NCBI GenBank assembly: GCA_013002375.1
Contig: JABDJW010000027.1
Span: 1-5,354 of the forward strand
DNA length: 5,354 bases
Direction of reading: 5' to 3'
Origin: Acidimicrobiales bacterium
Lineage (GTDB): Bacteria; Actinomycetota; Acidimicrobiia; Acidimicrobiales; SHLQ01
Made by a program: the position numbers and the translations under genes. This document shows, one piece after another, positions 1 to 5,354 of this stretch. Within the stretch, counting starts at the first letter, position 1. The number at the start of each line of letters is the position of its first letter. The notes beneath the pieces were generated by a model. It worked only from the letters and a program-made list of their open reading frames with translations. It was not told the DNA's origin and searched no databases.

Positions 1-25
1 CGGAGGCGCACAACGTCGCCGCCAC
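1..25 (-). CDS. Possible start of a further downstream gene, cut by the left edge
   Basis: On the minus strand a GTG at 25-23 opens a frame that runs to the window edge, giving only about eight residues (MAATLCAS). The reason to list it is the sequence just upstream: AGGTGG at 36-31 is a near-consensus Shine-Dalgarno sequence, placed five bases before the GTG. It would follow the 40-residue membrane ORF by 48 bases on the same strand and could be the next gene of the same operon. Eight residues are too few to recognise a family; the small hydrophobic start could be a signal or lipoprotein leader, but this is speculation. The ribosome binding site could also be chance in GC-rich DNA. Confidence 0.3.
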
Positions 26-30
26 GCAGC

Positions 31-36
31 CCACCT
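31..36 (-). promoter_or_regulatory. Shine-Dalgarno-like site before the left-edge ORF
   Basis: The minus strand reads AGGTGG, one mismatch from AGGAGG, with a five-base spacer to a GTG at 25-23. It is the best-looking ribosome binding site in the window and is what supports the partial left-edge gene. Confidence 0.35.
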
Positions 37-73
37 CAACTTGCGGATCGCGCCGTTCGTCGCCCTGACGCTG

Positions 74-196
74 CTACTTGAGTTTGCGGATCGCGATGAT
101 GATCGCGATCACGATCAGGATCACGAAGAGCACCGGGCCGACCCAGGACGACTCGGTCGCGACCTCGTCCACGATCTCCTGCAGTGCAAGCATCAT
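74..196 (-). CDS. 40-residue single-pass membrane microprotein, coupled to the S9 peptidase
   Basis: This minus-strand ORF encodes 40 residues. It has an acidic N-terminal stretch (about residues 7-15, with EIVDEVATE), then a hydrophobic segment at about 18-36 (WVGPVLFVILIVIAIIIAI), and ends in the basic tail RKLK. The layout predicts one transmembrane helix; by the positive-inside rule the tail faces the cytoplasm and the acidic end faces outward. Its ATG (196-194) overlaps the TGA of the upstream peptidase (195-193) in an ATGA arrangement, which is typical of translational coupling. A second in-frame ATG at 193-191 follows directly. No separate strong ribosome binding site is visible, which fits coupling. 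It belongs to no family I recognise. A role as a small membrane partner of the peptidase or of the transporter is inference. The main doubt is that an ORF this short could arise by chance, although the clean membrane-protein organisation and the overlap argue against that. Confidence 0.62.
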   Translation of the reverse strand: MMLALQEIVDEVATESSWVGPVLFVILIVIAIIIAIRKLK

Positions 197-2397
197 GGCC
201 GGCCCGTTTCGGTCGGCTCGGGCAAGGAACGGCGGAGGAAATCCAGCTGCAGTCGCAGCAGGTTCTCGGCCACCGCTTCCTGCGGGGTCATGTGGGTGAC
301 ACCCGACAGCGGCAGCACCTCGTGGGGACGACCGGCCTCGAGCAACGCCCGCGACAGCTGCAGCGTGTGGGCCGCCACCACGTTGTCATCGGCCAAGCCG
401 TGGATCAGCAACAGGGGTCGGTCGAGTTGGGGCGCGAGCGGCGTGAGATCGGTGCGGGCGTAGTGCTCGGGGAACTGCTCGGGATGGCCGAGGTAGCGCT
501 CGGTGTAGTGCGTGTCGTACAACCGCCAATCGGTGACCGGCGCGCCGGCGATGCCGACGTGGAAGACGTCGGGCCGCTCGAGCACGGCCAGCGCGGCCAA
601 GTAGCCGCCGAACGACCAGCCCCGAATGCCGACCCGGCTGAGGTCGCAGAGATAATCGTCGGCCACCGCCCTCAACGCATCGACCTGATCCTCCAGCACC
701 GGTTGGGCCAGGTCGCCCCAGACCTCCCGTTCGAAGTCGCCACCCCGTCCCGGCGTACCCCGGCCATCGGTGACGATCACGATGAAGCCCTGATCGGCGA
801 ACCACTGGCTGGTCAGAAACAGGTTGTGGGCGTATTGCACCCGCTGGGCGTGAGGACCGCCGTAGGGATCCATCAGAACCGGCAGCGGCGAGCCATCATG
901 GTCGTGCGGCAGCAGTACGGCGGTCGCCAGCCGGCGAGCACCGACCTGCAACAGCTCGACGTTCGGCGCGAGCACCGGGGTCTCGGCGTAGGTCTCGACG
1001 TCGGCCACCAGATCGGCGCTCCCCTCGCCCAGGCGAAGCACCCGATGGCGACTTCCGGGGTAGTCGAGCGTCGCCGACGACACGACGACGAGATCGCCGC
1101 CGATCACTGCGCCGTGGACACCGTCGGTCGACGTCAGCCATTCGATGTCACCCGACGCGAGCTCGAACCGGCCGACATGCACGACGGCGGCATCGGCCAA
1201 CGATGCGGTGAGCCAGACGTACTCGGCATCGGCATCGAGCACCCGACGGACCTGGATGTCGTCGGGCGTCATCGGCTCGCCGTCCAGCAGCAGCCGACGG
1301 GCCGAACCGATGTCGGCGACCGTGACCAAGGCCGAGCCGGCCCACATCGGCGTGCCCGGAACGAGCTCGACCCACCGCGGATCGGTGTGTCGGTGCAGCT
1401 CGGTGACCGCGCCGGTGCGAGCGTCGGCCCGGAGCACCGCGAAGGTGCGCTGATCGCGGGACTGCACCGTCAGAACCAGGTCGGCGGCCGCCGGATCGTC
1501 GGCGGCGGCGAAGGTATGCCAGCCCACATCGGCGAGGTACTCGAACTCGGTCCCGGCCCAGTCGATGTCGACTCGGCTGCCGTCCAAACCAATGACCGCG
1601 AGCCCGACGGTCGGGTTGGTGGTACCGGCCGCCGGATAGCGGATGGCCCGCGGTTCGGCCGCGGGATCGACCGGTGCGGCGATGTGCCACGTCATGACCG
1701 CGGCGTCGTCGACGCGGGTGACAGCCAGGCGGGTGCTGTCGGGCGACCACCAGAACCCGCGGGAGCGGCCCATCTCCTCGGCCGCGATGAAATCGGCCGA
1801 GCCCCAGGTGACCGCGGGCTGGTCGGCTTCGCCGATCAGTTCGACATCAGCCGTTGCCCCTGGTGTTTGGGGGTCGGCGGTGCTCGTGACCCGGACGGTC
1901 GCGCCCGAGACGTACGCCACCCGAGCCCCGTCGGGCGACAAGCGGGGGTCGAACACGCCGGAGGCAGCCGGCAGCTCGGTTACTCCGGCGCCGCCAGGGT
2001 CGGCGCCAAGCTCAGCACCGGAATCGGCTCCGAGAGTAGCGAGGAACAACCGGCCGGAAAGGGCGAAGCAGGCGGTGGTCAGGTCGGTGTCCGAACTGAA
2101 CGCCACCACTCCCGAGCCGCCTTCCCGGGCCCGTTCCCGGCGTGCCCGTTCGGCCGGCGGTAGATCCTCGTCGCCACCGTTGAGCAAGGCGGCGGCGTCG
2201 ACGACCAACCGGGTCTCGCCGGTGTCGACATCGATACACCACAGCGAGTTGGCCGCGACCCCGGGTGCTGCCGAACGAAGGAACGCGACGCGCGAGCCGT
2301 CGCCCGCCATCGCGAAGTTGCGGGGCGACCCGACGGTGAACCGGCGGGTCCGAGCATGCTGACGGGGAAAGGATTCAGGGGCTTCAGGCGTCGACAT
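193..2397 (-). CDS. DPP-IV-like S9 family serine peptidase
   Basis: The product is a 734-residue peptidase of the prolyl oligopeptidase family S9, dipeptidyl-peptidase-IV-like subgroup, expected to remove N-terminal dipeptides, usually after Pro or Ala. Residues about 20-480 form the beta-propeller (DPP IV N-terminal region). They include the double-Glu motif AAEEMGRSRGFWWSPD with E207/E208, which in characterised DPP IV enzymes binds the substrate's free N-terminus. Residues about 490-725 form the alpha/beta-hydrolase domain. DPYGGPHAQ (Y512) matches the oxyanion tyrosine region, GWSFGG carries the nucleophile S595, HGLADDNV the acid D671, and SGVTHM the base H702, so the triad is complete. 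No signal peptide is seen, so it is probably cytoplasmic. The start at MSTPEAPESF was chosen because an in-frame upstream ATG at 2586 would overlap the transporter gene by 179 bases and add residues that only mirror that gene in another frame. The gene begins 10 bases after the transporter stop and overlaps the next ORF by four bases. A Gly/Ala/Asp-rich insert lies at about 123-140. The exact substrate is unknown. Confidence 0.93.
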   Translation of the reverse strand: MSTPEAPESFPRQHARTRRFTVGSPRNFAMAGDGSRVAFLRSAAPGVAANSLWCIDVDTGETRLVVDAAALLNGGDEDLPPAERARRERAREGGSGVVAFSSDTDLTTACFALSGRLFLATLGADSGAELGADPGGAGVTELPAASGVFDPRLSPDGARVAYVSGATVRVTSTADPQTPGATADVELIGEADQPAVTWGSADFIAAEEMGRSRGFWWSPDSTRLAVTRVDDAAVMTWHIAAPVDPAAEPRAIRYPAAGTTNPTVGLAVIGLDGSRVDIDWAGTEFEYLADVGWHTFAAADDPAAADLVLTVQSRDQRTFAVLRADARTGAVTELHRHTDPRWVELVPGTPMWAGSALVTVADIGSARRLLLDGEPMTPDDIQVRRVLDADAEYVWLTASLADAAVVHVGRFELASGDIEWLTSTDGVHGAVIGGDLVVVSSATLDYPGSRHRVLRLGEGSADLVADVETYAETPVLAPNVELLQVGARRLATAVLLPHDHDGSPLPVLMDPYGGPHAQRVQYAHNLFLTSQWFADQGFIVIVTDGRGTPGRGGDFEREVWGDLAQPVLEDQVDALRAVADDYLCDLSRVGIRGWSFGGYLAALAVLERPDVFHVGIAGAPVTDWRLYDTHYTERYLGHPEQFPEHYARTDLTPLAPQLDRPLLLIHGLADDNVVAAHTLQLSRALLEAGRPHEVLPLSGVTHMTPQEAVAENLLRLQLDFLRRSLPEPTETGRP

Positions 2398-2407
2398 CGC
2401 TGGCAAT

Positions 2408-3925
2408 CTACTGCGCCGGTTGGCCCGGCCCGCCGGTCGCGCCGGGAACCAGTGGATGAGCAGCCAGCCACCGGTGGACGCGCCACGCGAACAACCCGCC
2501 GGCGAACGCCGCGACGGTGACAAGACCGTGGGCCCACCGGTACCCCGACGCGATGGCCAACCGAAGATCGGGCCCCAAGGCGACATCGTCGTCGCCGGCC
2601 AAGAGGTCGCGGACCGGCTCGACCATGCCGACCTCGCGCTCGACGACGAACAAGATCACGGCTCCGATCAGCGAAACCGACAACATCACGCCACCGAAAC
2701 GGAAGAACTGATGGGCCGAGTTCACCCGACCGATCTCGGCCTGCGGGGCTCGGTTCTGGATGATCGTGAGGTACGGCACGCTGAGCAGACCGATACCGAG
2801 TCCACGCACCACACCGACCAGCGCAAGCTCCTGGTACGTCGGCGTCAGCCCGAGCCAGAGTCCACCGAAACACCCGAGAAAGAGCACGACGAAACCGGCC
2901 AGCGCGATGCGACTGGCCTCGAAGCGGGCGAACGCTCGACTGGCCGCCTGGGCCCCAACCGTCCATGCCAGCGAGAAGAACAACAGCGAAAAAGCGGCGA
3001 CCCGAACCGAGCGATCGAGCGAACCCCGAACGACGAGCGGGAGATACACGTGAGGACCGATCCCGGCCAACAACGCCAGCGACGAGGCCAGGCCCATCGA
3101 CCGGTAGGGATCGCGGGCGATGTGGGCTCGGACCATCAGCGGGTGCGAAATCGATCCTGCGTGGCGCCACCAGCCGGCGCCGATCGCCAGAGCCACCCCG
3201 CCCAGGACCGCGGTCCACACCGAGACGGTCGACAGCGCGCCGACGAACGTCGACACGAAGAGGGTGGCCAAGAAGAGCCCCAGCCAGTCGGTGGGCGCTT
3301 CGACCGCGGAATCGAGCTTGGCCGGCAGGCGCTTCGCGGCCAGGAAATAGGCCAGCGCGCCCAGCGGGATGTTGATCCAGAACACACCTTGCCAGCCCCC
3401 GTTGCCCACGAAGAAGGCCGCCAGGGCCGGACCGAGTACCGACATCACGCCCCAGACCACGGACTGGGCCGCGTATTGCTTGGCTCGCAACGCATCGGGA
3501 AAGGCCAACCCGACCGTCGCCAACGCCGTCGCCACGAGCGCACCCCCGCCCAACCCCTGCACGACCCGCAGGCCCACCAGCCACGCCATCGTCGGCGCCA
3601 GCGCGCAGCCGATACTGGCCGCGACGAAGACCACCAACGAGCCGACGTACACCACGCGCACCCCGCGCTGATCGATGATCGGTCCCGCGGCGAGGGTCGC
3701 GATCGTGCTCGACAGGAGGTAGGCGGTGAGCACCCACGGGGACAGCCGCACACCACCGAGGTCGGCGGTGATTTCGGGCAGCACCGCGGCGACGGCCAGG
3801 CCCTCGAAGGCGGCCAGGCCAATGGTGAGGAGCAAGGCAAACGAGACCGGCCGGTAGCCGGGGGCAAAGACCGATCGGGTCGGCGCCGGATTCGGGGCAG
3901 GGTTCGATGGCGGCCCGTTGCTCAC
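2408..3925 (-). CDS. DHA2-type (14-helix) major facilitator superfamily transporter
   Basis: The 505-residue product is an inner-membrane transporter of the MFS, most like the DHA2/EmrB-QacA drug:H+ antiporter group. About 14 hydrophobic helices can be drawn, from near residue 28 to 482, after a Pro/Asn-rich N-terminal tail. Family motifs seen are motif A between helices 2 and 3 (GPIIDQRGVR, D85, R90), motif B in helix 4 (RVVQGLGGG, R120), and GP at 165-166 in helix 5. These are followed by GGWQGVFWINIPLG (177-189), a hallmark of the 14-helix group. The usual Asp-Thr motif of helix 1 is replaced by AFEGLAVAAVLP, leaving E41 as the acidic residue there. The start is a GTG at 3925, because an in-frame TAG lies at 3937-3935 and later starts would cut helix 1. 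No clear ribosome binding site precedes it. The peptidase gene begins 10 bases after its stop, so the two are probably one operon. Export of a small molecule or peptide is likely from the family; the substrate cannot be read from the sequence. Confidence 0.9.
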   Translation of the reverse strand: MSNGPPSNPAPNPAPTRSVFAPGYRPVSFALLLTIGLAAFEGLAVAAVLPEITADLGGVRLSPWVLTAYLLSSTIATLAAGPIIDQRGVRVVYVGSLVVFVAASIGCALAPTMAWLVGLRVVQGLGGGALVATALATVGLAFPDALRAKQYAAQSVVWGVMSVLGPALAAFFVGNGGWQGVFWINIPLGALAYFLAAKRLPAKLDSAVEAPTDWLGLFLATLFVSTFVGALSTVSVWTAVLGGVALAIGAGWWRHAGSISHPLMVRAHIARDPYRSMGLASSLALLAGIGPHVYLPLVVRGSLDRSVRVAAFSLLFFSLAWTVGAQAASRAFARFEASRIALAGFVVLFLGCFGGLWLGLTPTYQELALVGVVRGLGIGLLSVPYLTIIQNRAPQAEIGRVNSAHQFFRFGGVMLSVSLIGAVILFVVEREVGMVEPVRDLLAGDDDVALGPDLRLAIASGYRWAHGLVTVAAFAGGLFAWRVHRWLAAHPLVPGATGGPGQPAQ

Positions 3926-4067
3926 CCGCTCACGCTAGATCGGACGCCGGGGCAACGAGCAGATTTCGAGCGCTTTCGATCCATCGGTAACGTTGAAGCT
4001 CCTGCCAGCAACAGACCCCGCACAGCTGGGGTCCCGTCATCCTCACGTTCCCGACAACTGCGGAGGA
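3926..4067. promoter_or_regulatory. Intergenic region upstream of the transporter-peptidase cluster
   Basis: This 142-bp gap should contain the end of the dioxygenase transcript and the promoter of the transporter gene, both read on the minus strand. No convincing -35/-10 pair was found. The minus strand has TAGCGT at 3937-3932, a TANNNT-type -10 hexamer seven bases before the GTG start at 3925. That spacing would suit a leaderless transcript, a mode common in actinobacteria. A perfect hairpin at 4014-4033 is listed separately. The promoter call is inference from position and one short motif. Confidence 0.35.
4014..4033 (-). terminator. Short hairpin downstream of the dioxygenase gene
   Basis: GACCCC at 4014-4019 pairs perfectly with GGGGTC at 4028-4033 around an eight-base loop. 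It lies 34 bases past the dioxygenase stop on the minus strand. It has no U-rich tract after it in that direction, so it is not a classical intrinsic terminator. It could be a U-less terminator, an mRNA 3' stabiliser or an operator. A six-pair GC-rich stem can also occur by chance here. Confidence 0.3.
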
Positions 4068-4874
4068 CTAGCGGATGGTGAAGCGGGCCATCTCGCGACG
4101 GGCCGGGTAGTGATCGGCGACGGCGTTGTGCTGGGTCGTACGCTCGTCCCAGAGGCAGAGTTCGCCCTCGGTCCACTGATGCCGATACTGCAGCGATGGA
4201 TCGGCGACGATGGCGAACAACTGGCGCAACACCATGGCGCTTTCCTCGGGCCGGAGGCCGTCGATGCTGCGGGTGAAGCCGGCATTGACGTTCAGGTACT
4301 TCCGCCCACTGACCGGATGGGTGGCGACGACCGGTGACGAGACTCCAGGGAACGCTTCGCGGGTCTTGGCGGTGAGCTCGACACCGGCTTTGTCCTCGAA
4401 GGCATGACCGCGACCCATGTCGTGGGTCGCGGTGAGGGTTTCGATCCACGCCTGCATGGGCGCCGAGACACGATCGTAGGCGGCACAGGTATCGGCCCAG
4501 ATCGTGTTGCCGCCCCGCTCGGGCATTTCGATACAGCGCAGGCTGCCGATCACCGGCGGTTCCGGATCCCACGACACATCGGTGTGCCACTGATCCTGAT
4601 ACGGCGGATGATCAGCGTCATCGACGATGTGCGAGGCGGTCGCCGTGGTTGCCCCGGCCATCCGGGCCAACGGGTGGATGTACGGCTCGCCCAGCAGGGT
4701 GAGCAACGCGGCTTGGCCCTCGTCATCGATGGCCGAACCATCGAAGAACAGCAGCTGGTGCTCGGCCAACAGAGTCGTCAGTTCGGCGCCGAGTTCGGGG
4801 GAGGGCTGATCGAGGTCAAGCCCCTCGATTCGAGCGCCGAAGCGCGCCGGCAACGGGGTTATCGTGGCGCTCAT
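4068..4874 (-). CDS. TauD/TfdA family Fe(II)/2-oxoglutarate-dependent dioxygenase
   Basis: The 268-residue product belongs to the TauD/TfdA family, cytosolic enzymes that hydroxylate a substrate using O2 and 2-oxoglutarate, releasing succinate and CO2. The iron-binding facial triad is intact: H97 and D99 in WHTDVSW and the distal H249 in DERTTQHNAVADHY. T124 in GGNTIW and R264 (15 residues after H249, the same spacing as in E. coli TauD) fit the 2-oxoglutarate pocket, and R260 matches the second arginine. The start at 4874 has GTGAGG on the minus strand a few bases upstream, a fair ribosome binding site, and gives the usual short N-terminal strand (ITPLPARFGARIEGLDL). The protein ends four residues after R264, somewhat shorter than typical members of about 280-300 residues, which usually run on a little further. 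Family members act on taurine, alkyl sulfates, phenoxyacetates and other acids. The substrate here cannot be assigned, so no gene name is given. No sulfonate or sulfate transport gene is adjacent. Confidence 0.92.
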   Translation of the reverse strand: MSATITPLPARFGARIEGLDLDQPSPELGAELTTLLAEHQLLFFDGSAIDDEGQAALLTLLGEPYIHPLARMAGATTATASHIVDDADHPPYQDQWHTDVSWDPEPPVIGSLRCIEMPERGGNTIWADTCAAYDRVSAPMQAWIETLTATHDMGRGHAFEDKAGVELTAKTREAFPGVSSPVVATHPVSGRKYLNVNAGFTRSIDGLRPEESAMVLRQLFAIVADPSLQYRHQWTEGELCLWDERTTQHNAVADHYPARREMARFTIR

Positions 4875-4924
4875 CGCCTCACGTTGTCAGCTCGCGTCGG
4901 CCCGTGCCAGTTGCCGGCTGCCAA

Positions 4925-4997
4925 CGCCACCGGCCGACGCGAGGTCCGGGGAAACGGGATTCGGAAACGGATCGCGCATGTCCGCTCGCCACCGGCC
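4925..4997 (+). repeat. 11-base direct repeat in the divergent intergenic region
   Basis: CGCCACCGGCC occurs exactly at 4925-4935 and again at 4987-4997, 62 bases apart start to start, one copy toward each end of the intergenic region. The second copy runs into the possible -10 hexamer of the plus-strand gene. Regulatory meaning is only a guess. Confidence 0.3.
4950..4970 (+). repeat. 8-base tandem-spaced repeat GGAAACGG
   Basis: GGAAACGG occurs at 4950-4957 and 4963-4970, spaced 13 bases start to start, between the two divergent starts. The spacing is a little over one helical turn. It could be a pair of half-sites for a regulator; there is no independent support. Confidence 0.25.
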
Positions 4998-5010
4998 ACA
5001 ATGGCGGGAT

Positions 5011-5354
5011 ATGAGTTCCACGCCGGTCGACGACGAGACCACCACCGCCCTGTTCCTGTTCAACAAGTACCGGGCCGACACCGCCGAGCAAGCCAAGGCC
5101 GAACGGGCCATCAAGAAGGCCGAGAACGCCAAAGAGCAGGCCGCCGCGGCGGTACGAAAGCTGAACGACAACCCCAAGGCCAGCGCCGAGCAGAAGGCTG
5201 AAGCCGAGGCCGCCTACCGCGACGCGGTGGCCAACCTGCAGCGGGTCAAGGACGGCGAACCGCCCGCCGAAGAAGCCCCCGCCGAGGAAGAAGCCAAAGC
5301 CGAGGAAGCCCCCGCCGCCGAAGAAGCCCCCGCCGAGGACGCCAAGGTCGAGGA
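5011..5354 (+). CDS. Ala/Glu/Lys-rich coiled-coil protein of unknown function, 3' end outside the window
   Basis: The frame from ATG at 5011 stays open to the right edge and gives 114 residues so far. After a short head containing the hydrophobic patch ALFLFNKY (13-20), residues about 21-80 are rich in Ala, Glu, Lys and Arg with few helix breakers. They look like one long amphipathic helix or coiled coil, interrupted near 52-58 (NDNPKAS). From about 83 the protein becomes a low-complexity Pro/Ala/Glu tail with repeated EEAPAEE units, probably a disordered acidic linker to whatever lies beyond the window. No signal peptide or membrane segment is seen. The ATG at 5001 is in another frame and leads into a shadow. 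Purine-rich GGCGGG sits only two bases before this ATG, too close for a normal ribosome binding site, so a leaderless start is possible. I do not recognise the family. Confidence 0.72.
   Translation, partial: MSSTPVDDETTTALFLFNKYRADTAEQAKAERAIKKAENAKEQAAAAVRKLNDNPKASAEQKAEAEAAYRDAVANLQRVKDGEPPAEEAPAEEEAKAEEAPAAEEAPAEDAKVE
5266..5339 (+). repeat. Coding direct repeats in the Pro/Ala/Glu tail
   Basis: A 23-base unit at 5266-5288 recurs exactly at 5317-5339, 51 bases (17 codons) apart. A shorter copy with one mismatch lies at 5299-5317. The repeats are in frame and encode AEEAPAEE-type units. They show recent duplication of the tail sequence and may differ in number between strains. Confidence 0.7.

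Larger units (their letters stand above)
4875..5010. promoter_or_regulatory. Divergent intergenic region between dioxygenase and coiled-coil gene
   Basis: This 136-bp region must hold the promoters of two divergent genes. On the minus strand, GTGAGG near 4878-4883 serves as a ribosome binding site for the dioxygenase. On the plus strand, CACAAT at 4997-5002 resembles a -10 hexamer (four of six to TATAAT) eight bases before the ATG at 5011. No good -35 box was seen for either side. Two direct repeats lie inside: an 11-base repeat (4925-4935 and 4987-4997) and an eight-base repeat GGAAACGG (4950-4957 and 4963-4970). These might be operator sites, but GC-rich sequence makes short repeats common. 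Confidence 0.4.

Noticed and set aside
88..125. GATCGCGATC-like repeats that resemble a short palindromic repeat array
   Set aside because: They come from repeated Ile, Ala and Val codons in the membrane helix of the microprotein, with irregular spacing and no repeat-spacer pattern.
184..2163. A 659-codon open frame on the plus strand across the peptidase gene
   Set aside because: It is antisense to a peptidase with complete catalytic motifs. Its product is rich in Arg, Gly, Gln and His without domain order, as expected for the complement of a GC3-biased gene.
2398..2586. An N-terminal extension of the peptidase from an upstream ATG
   Set aside because: It would overlap the transporter's coding end heavily, its residues are Arg/Pro-rich frame-shift product, and a start at 2397 gives the normal family N-terminus.
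2079..3737. A 552-codon minus-strand frame overlapping both the transporter and the peptidase
   Set aside because: It is a shifted frame of two well-supported genes with an Arg/Gly-rich product and no motifs.
2420..4081. A 553-codon open frame on the plus strand across the transporter gene
   Set aside because: It is antisense to the MFS gene. Its product is highly charged and low in hydrophobic residues, with no recognisable fold, so it is a high-GC shadow.
4879..5177. Two minus-strand ORFs (70 and 96 codons) antisense to the coiled-coil gene
   Set aside because: They overlap the plus-strand ORF, whose low-complexity helical sequence is more protein-like, and they have no ribosome binding site or motif support.
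4404..5201. A 265-codon plus-strand frame spanning the dioxygenase 5' half, the intergenic region and the coiled-coil gene
   Set aside because: It is antisense to the dioxygenase and out of frame with the coiled-coil gene. Its product has no recognisable domain.

Overview
The window looks like chromosomal DNA from a high-GC actinobacterium. The coding strands strongly prefer G or C at the third codon position, which also opens long antisense shadow frames, and GTG and very short overlaps are used at gene junctions. The style of the proteins would fit Acidimicrobiia, but that is a weak inference and no marker gene is present to fix the lineage.

Layout from right to left, since most genes are on the minus strand. 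At the right edge (5011 onward, plus strand) is the start of an Ala/Glu/Lys-rich, probably coiled-coil protein of unknown function, cut by the window end. A 136-bp divergent intergenic region separates it from a minus-strand Fe(II)/2-oxoglutarate dioxygenase of the TauD/TfdA family (4068-4874). After a 142-bp gap that holds a short perfect hairpin comes a tight minus-strand gene cluster. It contains a 14-helix DHA2-type major facilitator transporter (2408-3925, GTG start), a dipeptidyl-peptidase-IV-like S9 serine peptidase (74% of whose residues form the propeller and the rest the hydrolase domain; 193-2397), and a 40-residue single-pass membrane microprotein (74-196). The microprotein's ATG overlaps the peptidase stop codon. 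A possible further gene starts at the left edge behind a good ribosome binding site, but only eight codons are visible.

The transporter, peptidase and microprotein are spaced 10 bp and -4 bp apart and so are probably co-transcribed. A peptidase cleaving N-terminal dipeptides next to an exporter-type MFS protein may reflect peptide handling, but no substrate can be read from the sequence. The dioxygenase is probably a separate transcription unit. No RNA genes, mobile elements, CRISPR arrays or phage signatures were seen. Nothing here clearly amounts to a new biological system. The most noteworthy item is the coupled membrane microprotein, which gene callers could easily miss.
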